Source: Leisingera sp. SS27
GTDB taxonomy: Bacteria; Pseudomonadota; Alphaproteobacteria; Rhodobacterales; Rhodobacteraceae
Direction: 5' to 3'
Assembly: GCF_028368855.1 (NCBI RefSeq)
Contig: NZ_JAQNCY010000004.1
Location: 248,001 to 312,000 of the forward strand
DNA length: 64,000 nt
The translations under genes and the position numbers were made by a program. Below the pieces are notes generated by a model. That model was not told the DNA's origin. It ran no database searches and saw nothing but the letters and a program-made list of their open reading frames with translations. Shown piece after piece: positions 1-8,608 of this stretch (position 1 is its first letter; each line of letters starts with the position of its first letter).

Positions 1-19
1 CAGGTCTTAACCGCGCAAG

Positions 20-1138
20 TCAGGTCAGCTGTTTCGGCAGCTTGGGTGCCGATTTTTCCAATGACAGCTCTGCCTCTGAAAATTTCCAAGGACCACGCAC
101 GCCCGGCACGCCCTCCGGCGCAATTTGCATGCCCCTGTGCCTGATTTGCGGGTCCTCAAAGGCTTGCCCAATGGTGTTGATCGGTCCAGCCGGCACAGTT
201 GCTGCCTCCAGCGCGGCCAGAAGCTCCGTTTGCGACCAATCAGCCAGCACCGCTTCAAGGACAGCAGTCAATTCCTTTCGGTTTGCCACCCGCAGCTGAT
301 TGGTTTGAAAGCGTGCATCGGATTTCGCTTCAGGCAATCCAAGGACATCACACAGCCTTTGAAACTGGCCATCATTTCCAACCGCCAGGATAATATGACC
401 GTCACCGACCGCCATCACCTGGTAAGGCGCGATATTGGGGTGGTCGTTGCCCAGCCGAGACGGGCTTTCGCCGGTCGCCAAATAATTCATAGCCTGGTTT
501 GCCAGCAGCGCCGTTGCGCAATCCATCAAGGACATATCCAGGTGTTGGCCTCGCCCCGTTGTATGGCGATGCTCCACCGCAGCCAGAATGCCAATAGTCC
601 CATAGAGCCCTGTTACGATGTCGGTGATCGCTACTCCTACTTTCTGCGGCTGACCATCCTGCGCGCCGGTGATCGACATCAGCCCGGACATTCCCTGCAG
701 TAGGAAGTCGTAACCTGCACGCGACGCATAAGGCCCGTCCTGGCCAAATCCTGTGACCGAACAATAAATCAGCCGCGGATTGATCTTGGAGAGCGTCTCG
801 TAATCGAGCCCGTATTTTTTCAGCCCGCCAACCTTGAAGTTTTCAATCAGGATATCGGCATCCTGGACCAGTCTGACGACTGCCTGCCTGCCTTCTGCTG
901 TCCTGAAATCAGCTGTCACGCAGTCTTTCCCACGGTTGGCGGCATAGTAATAAGCGGCTGACTTGTCGCCATCCCGCTCGATGAAAGGCGGGCCCCACTT
1001 GCGGGTATCATCTCCGTCGGGGCTTTCCACTTTTTTGACCTCGGCACCCAGATCTGCCAACGACTGACCAATCCACGGCCCGGCCAGGATACGGGCAAGT
1101 TCGACCACTTTCAGGCCTGCAAGCGGCTTCATCGGCAT
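20..1138 (-). CDS. CaiB/BaiF family (class III) CoA-transferase
   Basis: This 372-residue protein is a family III CoA-transferase, the group that moves CoA between carboxylic acids through aspartyl-CoA intermediates in the cytoplasm. The N-terminus (LAGLKVVELARILAGPW) and the ESPDGDDTRKWGPPF segment are characteristic. The ITDIVTGLYG motif places the catalytic aspartate at D173, and the YDFLLQGMSGLMSITG block is typical. Length is slightly below the usual 390-410 residues but no domain is missing. The gene is transcribed away from zwf and shares a roughly 290 bp intergenic region with it. The substrate cannot be read from the sequence; formyl-CoA, carnitine or succinyl-CoA type specificity are all possible. 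Confidence 0.88.
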   Translation of the reverse strand: MPMKPLAGLKVVELARILAGPWIGQSLADLGAEVKKVESPDGDDTRKWGPPFIERDGDKSAAYYYAANRGKDCVTADFRTAEGRQAVVRLVQDADILIENFKVGGLKKYGLDYETLSKINPRLIYCSVTGFGQDGPYASRAGYDFLLQGMSGLMSITGAQDGQPQKVGVAITDIVTGLYGTIGILAAVEHRHTTGRGQHLDMSLMDCATALLANQAMNYLATGESPSRLGNDHPNIAPYQVMAVGDGHIILAVGNDGQFQRLCDVLGLPEAKSDARFQTNQLRVANRKELTAVLEAVLADWSQTELLAALEAATVPAGPINTIGQAFEDPQIRHRGMQIAPEGVPGVRGPWKFSEAELSLEKSAPKLPKQLT

Positions 1139-1306
1139 TCCTTCCTATCGGAAACTGTATTCTTCCCGATATGCTTAGTCCCTGCCGCGCCCCCTGGCAA
1201 CATTTGATCAAATTGCACTTTTAAGACGCAAGACTCCCAGTTCTGCAAAATCCGTGCGGCTATGCTCCCGCTAACCAAATTTTCTGTAGCCCTTAGGCAG
1301 CCAGCA

Positions 1307-1320
1307 TGTTAGCGATAACG
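1307..1320. promoter_or_regulatory. LacI-family-like operator upstream of zwf
   Basis: TGTTAGCGATAACG contains GTTA and TAAC arms around a central CG, the usual design of LacI-family operators. It lies about 105 bp upstream of the zwf start in the zwf / CoA-transferase intergenic region (1139-1424), which holds no gene. In Rhodobacter sphaeroides the LacI-type regulator CceR controls Entner-Doudoroff genes, so a CceR-like regulator is the natural candidate. That assignment is inference. Confidence 0.45.
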
Positions 1321-1424
1321 AAACTTAATCTGCCCCTAGGCCAGCAGAGGGAATTGAATTGCCGCGCCCTTGGCGGCACAATGCTCTGGCCTTTCGGCCC
1401 CAATGGAACAGCGATGTAATATCA

Positions 1425-2885
1425 ATGGTTTCCCGCGTCATCCCAGTTGATCCTTTTGACCTCGTGCTGTTTGGCGCGACCGGTGACTTGGCCCGCCGTA
1501 AAATCCTGCCCGCCTTGTTTCATCGCTTTCAGATCGGCCAGTTCAGCAGTGACTGCCGGATCATCGGCACTTCGCGCAGCGAACTGACTGCTGAAGAGTT
1601 CCGCAATCAAACTGCAGATGCGATCCGCGAATTCGGACAGGAAGTAGAGACCACACCCAAGGAGATCGCTTCCTTCACCGCGCTGCTGGACTATGCTGCC
1701 GTTGATGCCCGCGGCGATGCCGGGTGGGATGAGATCCGCGAAAAACTGCGTGACGACGCAGTGCGCGCTTTCTACTTGTCAGTTGGCCCGTCGCTGTTCA
1801 CCGACATCGCCCGCCGTCTCAGCGAGACCGGGATCGCAACTCCTGAAAGCCGCATTGTTCTGGAAAAACCCTTTGGCCACGACCTTGCTTCAGCTAAGGC
1901 TCTGAACGCTGCTCTCCGAGAACATTTCGAAGAACAGCAAATCTACAGGATCGACCATTACCTGGGCAAGGAGACAGTGCAGAACCTGATGGCTCTGCGC
2001 TTCGCAAACTCGCTGTTCGAGCCGCTTTGGAATTCTTCCCACATCGACCATGTGCAAATAACCGTGGCCGAAAGCATCGGCGTTGAGGGGCGCGGCGAGT
2101 ATTATGACAAATCCGGTGCCATGCGGGACATGGTGCAAAACCACCTGATGCAGCTTCTCTGCCTGACGGCGATGGAACCGCCCGCGCAGTTTACCCCCAA
2201 CTCGGTACGGGACGAAAAGGTCAAGGTGATCGAGGCGCTGCGCCCGGTGCCACAGGCCAGCATTGCCCGCGGCCAGTACCGTAGCAGAAACAGCGGCCTG
2301 AACGGCGATGGCTATCGCGATCATGCTGGCAATGCAGCCAGCCGTACTGAAAGCTACATTGCTCTCAAGGTTGAGGTGGCGAACTGGCGCTGGGCAGGCA
2401 CCCCTTTCTACTTGCGCACCGGCAAGCGTCTACGCGAGCGGGTGAGTGAGATCGCCGTTTACTTCCGCGACCCGCCGCACAATATTTTCGAAGGTTCAGG
2501 GCCTGTGCATGGAAATGTGCTGGTGATCCGGCTGCAGCCCGATGAAGGCATCACGCTGAAAACTACCATCAAGGATCCGGGCCCCGGCGGCATGCGGCTG
2601 ACAGGTGCAAACCTGGACATGACCTTTGCCGATGAACTGGCGGAATCGGGACGCCCGCAGGACGCCTATGAGCGCCTGATCATGGATGTGATCCGCGGTA
2701 ATCAGACACTTTTCATGCGCGGGGACGAGGTTGAGGCCGCCTGGGCCTGGGCTGACCCGATCATTGGCGGCTGGCAGGAAGCGGGCGACACACCGCAGCC
2801 CTATGACAGCGGCAGCTCCGGACCCGATGACTCGCTCCTTCTCATCCATCGCGACGGCCGCCGCTGGCGCAGCATCGGAGCATAA
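1425..2885 (+). CDS. zwf: glucose-6-phosphate 1-dehydrogenase
   Basis: Zwf oxidises glucose 6-phosphate to 6-phosphogluconolactone with NADP, the entry step of the Entner-Doudoroff pathway. The chosen ATG gives 486 residues, the normal length; an upstream in-frame start would add 22 residues of poor conservation. The Rossmann nucleotide-binding motif GATGDLARRK is at residues 17-26, EKPFG at 147-151, and the active-site signature RIDHYLGKE at 175-183. It is followed after 48 bp by edd and then eda, so the three genes form an operon. The 6-phosphogluconolactonase gene (pgl), often found here, is absent from the window. Confidence 0.97.
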   Translation: MVSRVIPVDPFDLVLFGATGDLARRKILPALFHRFQIGQFSSDCRIIGTSRSELTAEEFRNQTADAIREFGQEVETTPKEIASFTALLDYAAVDARGDAGWDEIREKLRDDAVRAFYLSVGPSLFTDIARRLSETGIATPESRIVLEKPFGHDLASAKALNAALREHFEEQQIYRIDHYLGKETVQNLMALRFANSLFEPLWNSSHIDHVQITVAESIGVEGRGEYYDKSGAMRDMVQNHLMQLLCLTAMEPPAQFTPNSVRDEKVKVIEALRPVPQASIARGQYRSRNSGLNGDGYRDHAGNAASRTESYIALKVEVANWRWAGTPFYLRTGKRLRERVSEIAVYFRDPPHNIFEGSGPVHGNVLVIRLQPDEGITLKTTIKDPGPGGMRLTGANLDMTFADELAESGRPQDAYERLIMDVIRGNQTLFMRGDEVEAAWAWADPIIGGWQEAGDTPQPYDSGSSGPDDSLLLIHRDGRRWRSIGA

Positions 2886-2933
2886 GATGAATACCCTCTC
2901 CTCCGCCCTCGCAAATGACAGCAAAGGCACGAC

Positions 2934-4742
2934 ATGACCCTGAATTCCACTTTGGCAGCCGTCACGGAGCGCATCTTCTTGCGCAGCGAAGCGACCCGCA
3001 CCGCCTACCTGGAGCGGATGCGCGCTGCAAAGGGCAAAGGACCGGCCCGGGCGCATCTCAGCTGCTCCGGTCAGGCCCATGCCTATGCGGCTTCCGGTAC
3101 AGATCAGCAAACGCTGGCAGAAGGAAGCAAGGGGCATCTAGGGATTGTCACTGCCTATAACGACATGCTGTCGGCACATCAGCCGTTTGAAACCTATCCT
3201 GCGCTGATCCGCGATGCGGTGCGCAAGGCAGGCGGCACCGCGCAGGTGGCCGGCGGGGTGCCTGCGATGTGCGACGGGGTCACTCAGGGCGAAGCTGGCA
3301 TGGAACTCAGCCTGTTTTCCCGCGACACCATCGCCATGGCAACAGGCGTCGCGCTCAGCCATAACGTCTTCGACGCGACGGTGTTTCTCGGCGTTTGCGA
3401 CAAGATTGTGCCGGGCCTCGTGATCGGCGCCCAGGCTTTTGGCCATATCCCGGCAGTATTCCTTCCCGCAGGACCAATGACCAGCGGCCTGGCCAATGAC
3501 GAAAAGGCACAGATCCGCCAGAAATTCGCTGCAGGAGAAATCTCACGCGAGGAGCTCCTGAAGGCAGAAATGGCTGCCTACCACGGCCCCGGAACCTGCA
3601 CCTTCTATGGCACTGCCAACACCAACCAGATGCTGATGGAGTTCATGGGACTGCATCTGCCCGGCTCCTCTTTCGTCAATCCCGGCACGCCCCTGCGCGA
3701 GGCACTTACGGTTGAAGGCGCCAAGAGGGCGCTGTCGCTCAGCGCCCTTGGCAACAACTACACCCCTGTCTGCGATGTGCTGGACGAAAAGGCCTATGCC
3801 AACGGCATTGTCGGGCTGATGGCCACCGGCGGCTCCACCAATCTTCTGATCCACCTCATTGCCATGGCGCGGGCGGGCGGCATTCTCCTCGACTGGCAGG
3901 ATTTTGCGGAACTCTCTGAGTCTGTGCCGCTGCTGGCGAAAGTTTATCCCAATGGCTTGGCCGACGTGAACCATTTCCACGCCGCAGGCGGGCTGGGCTA
4001 CATGATTGGCGAGCTGCTGAAGGCGGGGCTCCTGCACCCGGACACCCGGACAGTCGCGGGTGAAGGGCTGGAGACCTATACGCAGGAGCCGTTCCTGTCG
4101 GAGGATGGGCTCACCTTCCGCCCCGGCCCGGGGCAAAGCCTGAACGACGCAGTGCTGCGCCCCGCGGATGCGCCCTTCCAGAAGACCGGCGGGCTGAAGC
4201 GGCTGACCGGCAATCTTGGCACCTCTGTCATCAAAGTCTCGGCAGTCGCGAAAGAACACCAAGTGGTCGAAGCCCCAGCCCGGGTCTTTCACGACCAGGA
4301 AGAGGCCAAGGCCGCCTTCAAGGCGGGCGAATTGACCGGCGACGTAATTGTAGTGGTCCGCTTTCAAGGGCCAAAAGCCAACGGCATGCCTGAACTGCAC
4401 AGCCTGACGCCATTCCTCGGTATCCTTCAGGGCCGCGGCCAGAAGGTGGCTCTGGTCACCGACGGGCGGATGTCCGGCGCTTCCGGCAAAATCCCGTCGG
4501 CAATCCATGTGGTGCCGGAAGCCTTGGATGGCGGCCCGATTTCCCGGATCCGGGATGGCGATCTCCTCCGGCTCGATGCGGTTAAGGGCACCCTCGAAGT
4601 CCTAACTGAGACAGCGCTGAACCGCCCCCCTGCTACTGCCGACCTCAGCGCATATCAGCACGGCACCGGCCGCGAGCTGTTTTCCCTTTTCCGCCGTTCG
4701 GTTGCCTCGGCCGACGAAGGCGCCAGCGTATTTGGAGTTTGA
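2934..4742 (+). CDS. edd: 6-phosphogluconate dehydratase
   Basis: Edd removes water from 6-phosphogluconate to give 2-keto-3-deoxy-6-phosphogluconate (KDPG). It belongs to the IlvD/EDD family of iron-sulfur dehydratases. The 602-residue length is standard. The family signature regions are visible: CDGVTQGE at 113-120, GVCDKIVPG with C155, [13 protein letters not shown] with C222, and the C-terminal [13 protein letters not shown] block. Cysteines in these positions carry the Fe-S cluster in the family. The stop codon abuts the eda start directly, which indicates translational coupling. Confidence 0.97.
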   Translation: MTLNSTLAAVTERIFLRSEATRTAYLERMRAAKGKGPARAHLSCSGQAHAYAASGTDQQTLAEGSKGHLGIVTAYNDMLSAHQPFETYPALIRDAVRKAGGTAQVAGGVPAMCDGVTQGEAGMELSLFSRDTIAMATGVALSHNVFDATVFLGVCDKIVPGLVIGAQAFGHIPAVFLPAGPMTSGLANDEKAQIRQKFAAGEISREELLKAEMAAYHGPGTCTFYGTANTNQMLMEFMGLHLPGSSFVNPGTPLREALTVEGAKRALSLSALGNNYTPVCDVLDEKAYANGIVGLMATGGSTNLLIHLIAMARAGGILLDWQDFAELSESVPLLAKVYPNGLADVNHFHAAGGLGYMIGELLKAGLLHPDTRTVAGEGLETYTQEPFLSEDGLTFRPGPGQSLNDAVLRPADAPFQKTGGLKRLTGNLGTSVIKVSAVAKEHQVVEAPARVFHDQEEAKAAFKAGELTGDVIVVVRFQGPKANGMPELHSLTPFLGILQGRGQKVALVTDGRMSGASGKIPSAIHVVPEALDGGPISRIRDGDLLRLDAVKGTLEVLTETALNRPPATADLSAYQHGTGRELFSLFRRSVASADEGASVFGV

Positions 4743-5396
4743 ATGATGCGGATCATCCCTAAGGAAGCCAGCCTGCGCACCTGCGAGATCTGCGCCCTGG
4801 CGCCAGTGATGCCGGTGCTGGTGGTGGAGGACGCATCCCATGCCCGTCCCCTTGCCGAAGCACTGGTGGCAGGCGGGCTGCCCGCCTTGGAAGTCACCCT
4901 GCGCACCGGTGCGGCGCTGGATGTTATCCGCGAGATGGCGCAGGTGAAAGGCGGTGTTGTCGGAGCCGGCACGCTGATCACCCCCAAAGACGCCGAAGCC
5001 GCCAAGGATGCAGGCGCCCAATTCGGTGTTTCGCCCGGTGCCACTGACTATTTGCTGGATGCCTGCGAATCCATCGGCCTGCCCCTGCTTCCAGGAGCGG
5101 CCACCGCAACTGAGGCAATGCGCCTCCTGGCCCGCGGCTACGGTATGCTGAAATTTTTTCCGGCAGAAGCATCCGGCGGCGCCCCCGCTCTTAAGGCCCT
5201 CGGCGCACCCCTGCCGCAGATATCCTTCTGCCCCACTGGTGGAATCAGCCCGGCCAATGCAGAAAGCTACCTGAGCCTTGGCAATGTGGTCTGCGCCGGC
5301 GGCAGCTGGGTCGCTCCCAAGGATCTGGTTCAGTCTGGCAACTGGAGCGCAATTGAGGACCTGGCCCGCAAGGCTTGCAGGCTGGGCAAAGACTGA
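4743..5396 (+). CDS. eda: KDPG / 4-hydroxy-2-oxoglutarate aldolase
   Basis: Eda cleaves KDPG to pyruvate and glyceraldehyde 3-phosphate, completing the Entner-Doudoroff route begun by zwf and edd. The 217-residue protein is a single class I aldolase TIM barrel. E50 in GLPALEVTLRT corresponds to the catalytic glutamate, and K137 in MLKFFPAE to the Schiff-base lysine. The phosphate-binding segment CPTGGIS is also present. It starts immediately after the edd stop codon. The gap to the next gene (5397-5509) shows no clear terminator. Confidence 0.96.
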   Translation: MMRIIPKEASLRTCEICALAPVMPVLVVEDASHARPLAEALVAGGLPALEVTLRTGAALDVIREMAQVKGGVVGAGTLITPKDAEAAKDAGAQFGVSPGATDYLLDACESIGLPLLPGAATATEAMRLLARGYGMLKFFPAEASGGAPALKALGAPLPQISFCPTGGISPANAESYLSLGNVVCAGGSWVAPKDLVQSGNWSAIEDLARKACRLGKD

Positions 5397-5509
5397 TTTG
5401 AGCACACTCTTGCCATTGGTGAACAGCTAGCAGCACTGCGTCAGCAGTTGTTTTGGCGGTCCAGTAGCCCCATGTTTCCCATAAGCAATCAGAACCAAAG
5501 GTACGATCC

Positions 5510-6181
5510 ATGGCAGAGGCTTCGACACTTCGTCCCGCCGTTCAGGTCGATATTGTTTCAGACGTCGTCTGCCCATGGTGCGCGGTGGGCTATAACCAGC
5601 TTGCCATTGCCGCCCAGCGCGCTGGCGTTGCACTCGACATCAGCTGGCAACCGTTTGAGCTGAACCCGGACATGGCACCCGAAGGCGAAAATCTGCGGGA
5701 ACATCTTGCAGCAAAGTACGGCAGCACGGCCGAGCAATCGTCACAAGTGCGAAAACAGCTGACTGAATTGGGGGACGCTCTTGGTTTCACATTCCGCTTT
5801 TTTGACGGCATGCGGATCTACAATACCTTTCAAGCCCACCAGATAATCGAATGGGCGAGTGAGCGCGGCAAGGGCCACGAGATGAAACAAGCGCTTCTCA
5901 GCGCATACTTCACAGATGGCGCGGACGTCTCAGACCCGGATGTCCTGGCAGAGACCGCGGAAGCTATCGGATTAGCAGGATCCGAGGCCCGGACGGCACT
6001 TGAGAGCCGCTCCTACGCTGACACTGTCCGCCAGCGTGAAGCGTTCTGGACTGGTCAAGGTGTTCGCGGAGTTCCCGCCATGGTATTCAATCGCCGCCAC
6101 CTGGTGGCCGGCGCGCAGGGCGTGGAAAACTATGTCAGCCTTCTGGAGCAGCTTAGATGGTCCGGAACCTCTTTCACCTGA
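5510..6181 (+). CDS. DsbA-family thiol oxidoreductase (FrnE-like)
   Basis: The protein (223 residues) has the thioredoxin-like fold of the DsbA/FrnE group, whose members act as dithiol-disulfide isomerases or 2-hydroxychromene-2-carboxylate isomerase relatives. The active-site motif CPWC is at residues 21-24, followed by the long helical insertion typical of DsbA. A C-terminal GVRGVPAMVFNRRHLVAGAQ block carries the cis-proline loop. There is no signal peptide, so it is probably cytoplasmic, like FrnE. It is separated from eda by 113 bp and converges with the next gene at a 24 bp gap. The physiological substrate is unknown. Confidence 0.85.
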   Translation: MAEASTLRPAVQVDIVSDVVCPWCAVGYNQLAIAAQRAGVALDISWQPFELNPDMAPEGENLREHLAAKYGSTAEQSSQVRKQLTELGDALGFTFRFFDGMRIYNTFQAHQIIEWASERGKGHEMKQALLSAYFTDGADVSDPDVLAETAEAIGLAGSEARTALESRSYADTVRQREAFWTGQGVRGVPAMVFNRRHLVAGAQGVENYVSLLEQLRWSGTSFT

Positions 6182-6205
6182 CTGCCGCGCCGGCCCGATA
6201 AAGGA

Positions 6206-7534
6206 CTACTCTGCAGGCAGGCACTGAGCGATGGCTGTTTCCAGCTTATCCACCACTTCAGCGATCTGTTCATCTGTGATGATGAATGGAGGCGCCAGCA
6301 GGATATGGTCGCCGTTCCGGCCATCCCGCGTGCCTGACATCGGATAGCAGATCAGGCCAGCCTGAAACGCTGCCTTTTTGATTTTTCCTGCCAAACCCAG
6401 TGCCGGATCAAACGGAGCCTTGGTCTCGCGATCAGCGACAAGCTCCACTCCGCGGAACAGCCCCCGTCCACGGATGTCGCCAATATTGGGGTGCTGTCCC
6501 AGACGTTCTTCCAGCGCAGCCTGCAGTTTCTCTCCCATCTCGGCACAGCGCGGCACCAAACCGCGCTCCAGCATCGCCCTGACCACAGCAAGCCCCGCCG
6601 CTGTTGCCACCGGGTGACCGATATAGGTGTGGCCATGCTGAAAAAATCCGGAACCACACTCAATCGCCTTATAAGTCTGCCTGGTGCACAGAATAGCGCC
6701 AATAGGCTGGTAGCCCGCCCCCAGCCCCTTTGCGATGCAGAGAATATCAGGCGCCACGCCGTCGGCCTCGCAAGCGAAAAGATACCCAGTGCGCCCCATG
6801 CCGCACATAACCTCGTCAAGTATCAGCAGCACGCCATATTGGTCGCAAATCTCACGAATGCGTTTGAAGTAGCCCTCCACCGCGGGCACTGCACCAGAGG
6901 TTGCTCCAACCACCGGCTCCGCCATGAAAGCCATCACGGTATCAGGCCCCAGGCGGAGGATTTCCTCTTCCAGCTCATTGGCAACCCGCTGGCCGTAGTC
7001 ATAGCTGCTCTCGCCCTCTGCCTTGCCCACGTATTCATAGCAGGGCGAGATGTGAGAGATTTCGATCAGGAGCGGCGCAAATTGTGTCCTGCGCCATTCA
7101 TTGCCACCCGCAGCCAGCGCACCAAGAGTGTTTCCGTGGTAGCTTTGTTTGCGAGCAATAAGATGCCGGCGCTGCGGCTCGCCGCGCTCCAGATGGTACT
7201 GGCGGGCGAGTTTGATTGCAGCCTCTGTAGCTTCGGAGCCGCCGGAGACGAAATAAACCCGGTCAATGTCACCGGGTGCATTGGCGACCAGCAGGTCCGC
7301 CAGTTCCTCGGCGGGTTCGGAGGTGAGGAAACCAGTGTGGGCAAAGGCCAGTTTGCCCACTTGATCCTGCACTGCCTGAATGACATCGGCGTCGGAATGC
7401 CCCAAGCAGGACACCGCTGCGCCGCCGGAACCGTCGAAATAGCGCTTGCCTTCCGCGTCAATCAGATAGCAGCCGTCGCCTGCAACAGCGGTGGGCAGGT
7501 CAGCCTTGGTGTGGCGGGGAAAGACGTGAGACAT
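6206..7534 (-). CDS. class III PLP-dependent aminotransferase, BKACE-linked
   Basis: This 442-residue enzyme is a class III (omega-amino acid type) aminotransferase. SGGSEATE (residues 98-105) binds the cofactor phosphate, D240 in LILDEVMCG contacts the pyridine nitrogen, and K269 in CIAKGLGAGYQP is the Schiff-base lysine. A GTG three codons earlier is possible, but AAGGAG lies 8 nt before the ATG used here. The gene starts 2 nt after the stop of the BKACE gene and is clearly in its operon. The likely job is to turn an amino acid (possibly a beta-amino acid) into the keto acid used by the neighbour. It differs clearly from Tpa encoded nearby. Substrate is inferred from context only. Confidence 0.9.
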   Translation of the reverse strand: MSHVFPRHTKADLPTAVAGDGCYLIDAEGKRYFDGSGGAAVSCLGHSDADVIQAVQDQVGKLAFAHTGFLTSEPAEELADLLVANAPGDIDRVYFVSGGSEATEAAIKLARQYHLERGEPQRRHLIARKQSYHGNTLGALAAGGNEWRRTQFAPLLIEISHISPCYEYVGKAEGESSYDYGQRVANELEEEILRLGPDTVMAFMAEPVVGATSGAVPAVEGYFKRIREICDQYGVLLILDEVMCGMGRTGYLFACEADGVAPDILCIAKGLGAGYQPIGAILCTRQTYKAIECGSGFFQHGHTYIGHPVATAAGLAVVRAMLERGLVPRCAEMGEKLQAALEERLGQHPNIGDIRGRGLFRGVELVADRETKAPFDPALGLAGKIKKAAFQAGLICYPMSGTRDGRNGDHILLAPPFIITDEQIAEVVDKLETAIAQCLPAE

Positions 7535-7536
7535 GT

Positions 7537-8313
7537 TCAGCACTCCTTGAGGCGATGGCCCGCGTCCCGCGCGGCCTGGGCGAAGGCGGCAACTGAGGCT
7601 GCATTGTCTGCCAGCAGCCCGCCCTCAGGTGTTTCGATGTTATTCTCGAATCCGATTCGCACATCCCCGCCTGCAGCCACTGCGGCCAGCAGGCAGGCGT
7701 GCTCGTTCCGGCCGAAGGCGCAGGCAGTCCAGTTCAGGCGCAAATCCGCCGCAGCGTCACAGAAGACAGCCAAGCCTTCGGGCCGGGCAAGAACCGGGGG
7801 GGTGTAATTGCCCAGAACAAAAATGGCATCGCGCATAATGCCCGGCACGGTGCCGTCCTGATACCAGGCACGCAACTGGGCGATGCAGTCAGGACCGTAC
7901 AATATGTGTTGGAGCTTGGTACCTGCTTCCCGGCAAAACGCATAGGCCTGACTGGCCAATTGCGGGTCACGGGCCATTTCCCGGACTGAAACCGAAGCTG
8001 CGGCCGGACGCAAAGCCTTCAGGCAGTCAAATTGGGCGGCCACATCATACAAGCACGCACTTTCCGTAGTGATCTGAACCGCCATTGCGGGCACACTTTC
8101 CCGAACTGCATCAATGGCTTCACGATAGCGGCCCGCATCAAGCGAATGCCGCCCGGTATCATCGCGCACGTGCAAATGCAGGCTTTGAGCACCCGCAGCA
8201 AAACAAGCCGCCGCCACTTCAGCCGTTTGCTGCGGCGTACAAGGCAACTGCGGGTGATCCGCGCGTGTCCGCCGGGCACCATTTGGGGCCACCATCAAAG
8301 TAAACTTTGCCAC
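7537..8313 (-). CDS. beta-keto acid cleavage enzyme (BKACE, DUF849)
   Basis: BKACE proteins are zinc enzymes that condense a beta-keto acid with acetyl-CoA and cleave it, yielding acetoacetate plus a new CoA ester. The metal-binding motif LHLHVRD is near the N-terminus, and the conserved RIGFENNIETPEGG block is near the C-terminus. The GTG start is preceded by AAGGAG with a 7 nt gap and gives 258 residues; upstream in-frame codons have no such site. The gene leads the operon with the aminotransferase and is divergent from tpa across a 295 bp region carrying TauR-type repeats. The pairing suggests transamination followed by keto-acid cleavage. The actual substrate is unknown. Confidence 0.85.
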   Translation of the reverse strand: MAKFTLMVAPNGARRTRADHPQLPCTPQQTAEVAAACFAAGAQSLHLHVRDDTGRHSLDAGRYREAIDAVRESVPAMAVQITTESACLYDVAAQFDCLKALRPAAASVSVREMARDPQLASQAYAFCREAGTKLQHILYGPDCIAQLRAWYQDGTVPGIMRDAIFVLGNYTPPVLARPEGLAVFCDAAADLRLNWTACAFGRNEHACLLAAVAAGGDVRIGFENNIETPEGGLLADNAASVAAFAQAARDAGHRLKEC

Positions 8314-8475
8314 GGGTGTTCTCCTTTTCGGCCATACTGCCGCCGCTTGCATATTAAACACCTGCACAAGCTGGCATCATGATACAGATAAACTCAACGA
8401 GGCAATTCCATAACATTTGCTCTTTCAGGGTCAGCCCTCGGCTGCACCTCGCCAAGGAACCGGAATGCCCCGCCT

Positions 8476-8508
8476 CTGGACCTAAGCAAGCACATTCTCT
8501 GGCCCTAA
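8476..8508 (+). promoter_or_regulatory. TauR-type direct repeats upstream of tpa
   Basis: CTGGACCTAA (8476-8485) and CTGGCCCTAA (8499-8508) form a direct repeat with 23 bp from start to start. TauR of Rhodobacter capsulatus is known to bind direct repeats of CTGGAC(T/C)TAA upstream of tpa. The same 23 bp period recurs upstream of xsc in this window. The sites end 100 bp before the tpa start and sit 162 bp upstream of the divergent BKACE start, so they could serve either or both operons. Confidence 0.75.
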
Positions 8509-8608
8509 CGAATTCCCGGATTCTGACGTTTCTGGTACATAATACGCCTCAGAAGCCCTGTAGGGTTCCGGGCAGCCTGATTCACTTCTAACGCCGAAAG
8601 GACATGTC

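Noticed and set aside
1359-1424. Upstream extension of zwf by 22 codons
   Set aside because: The extra residues are not family-like and the internal ATG gives the standard Zwf length.
6491-7807. A 438-codon frame antisense to the aminotransferase and BKACE genes
   Set aside because: No recognisable motif; PLP motifs on the minus strand are intact.
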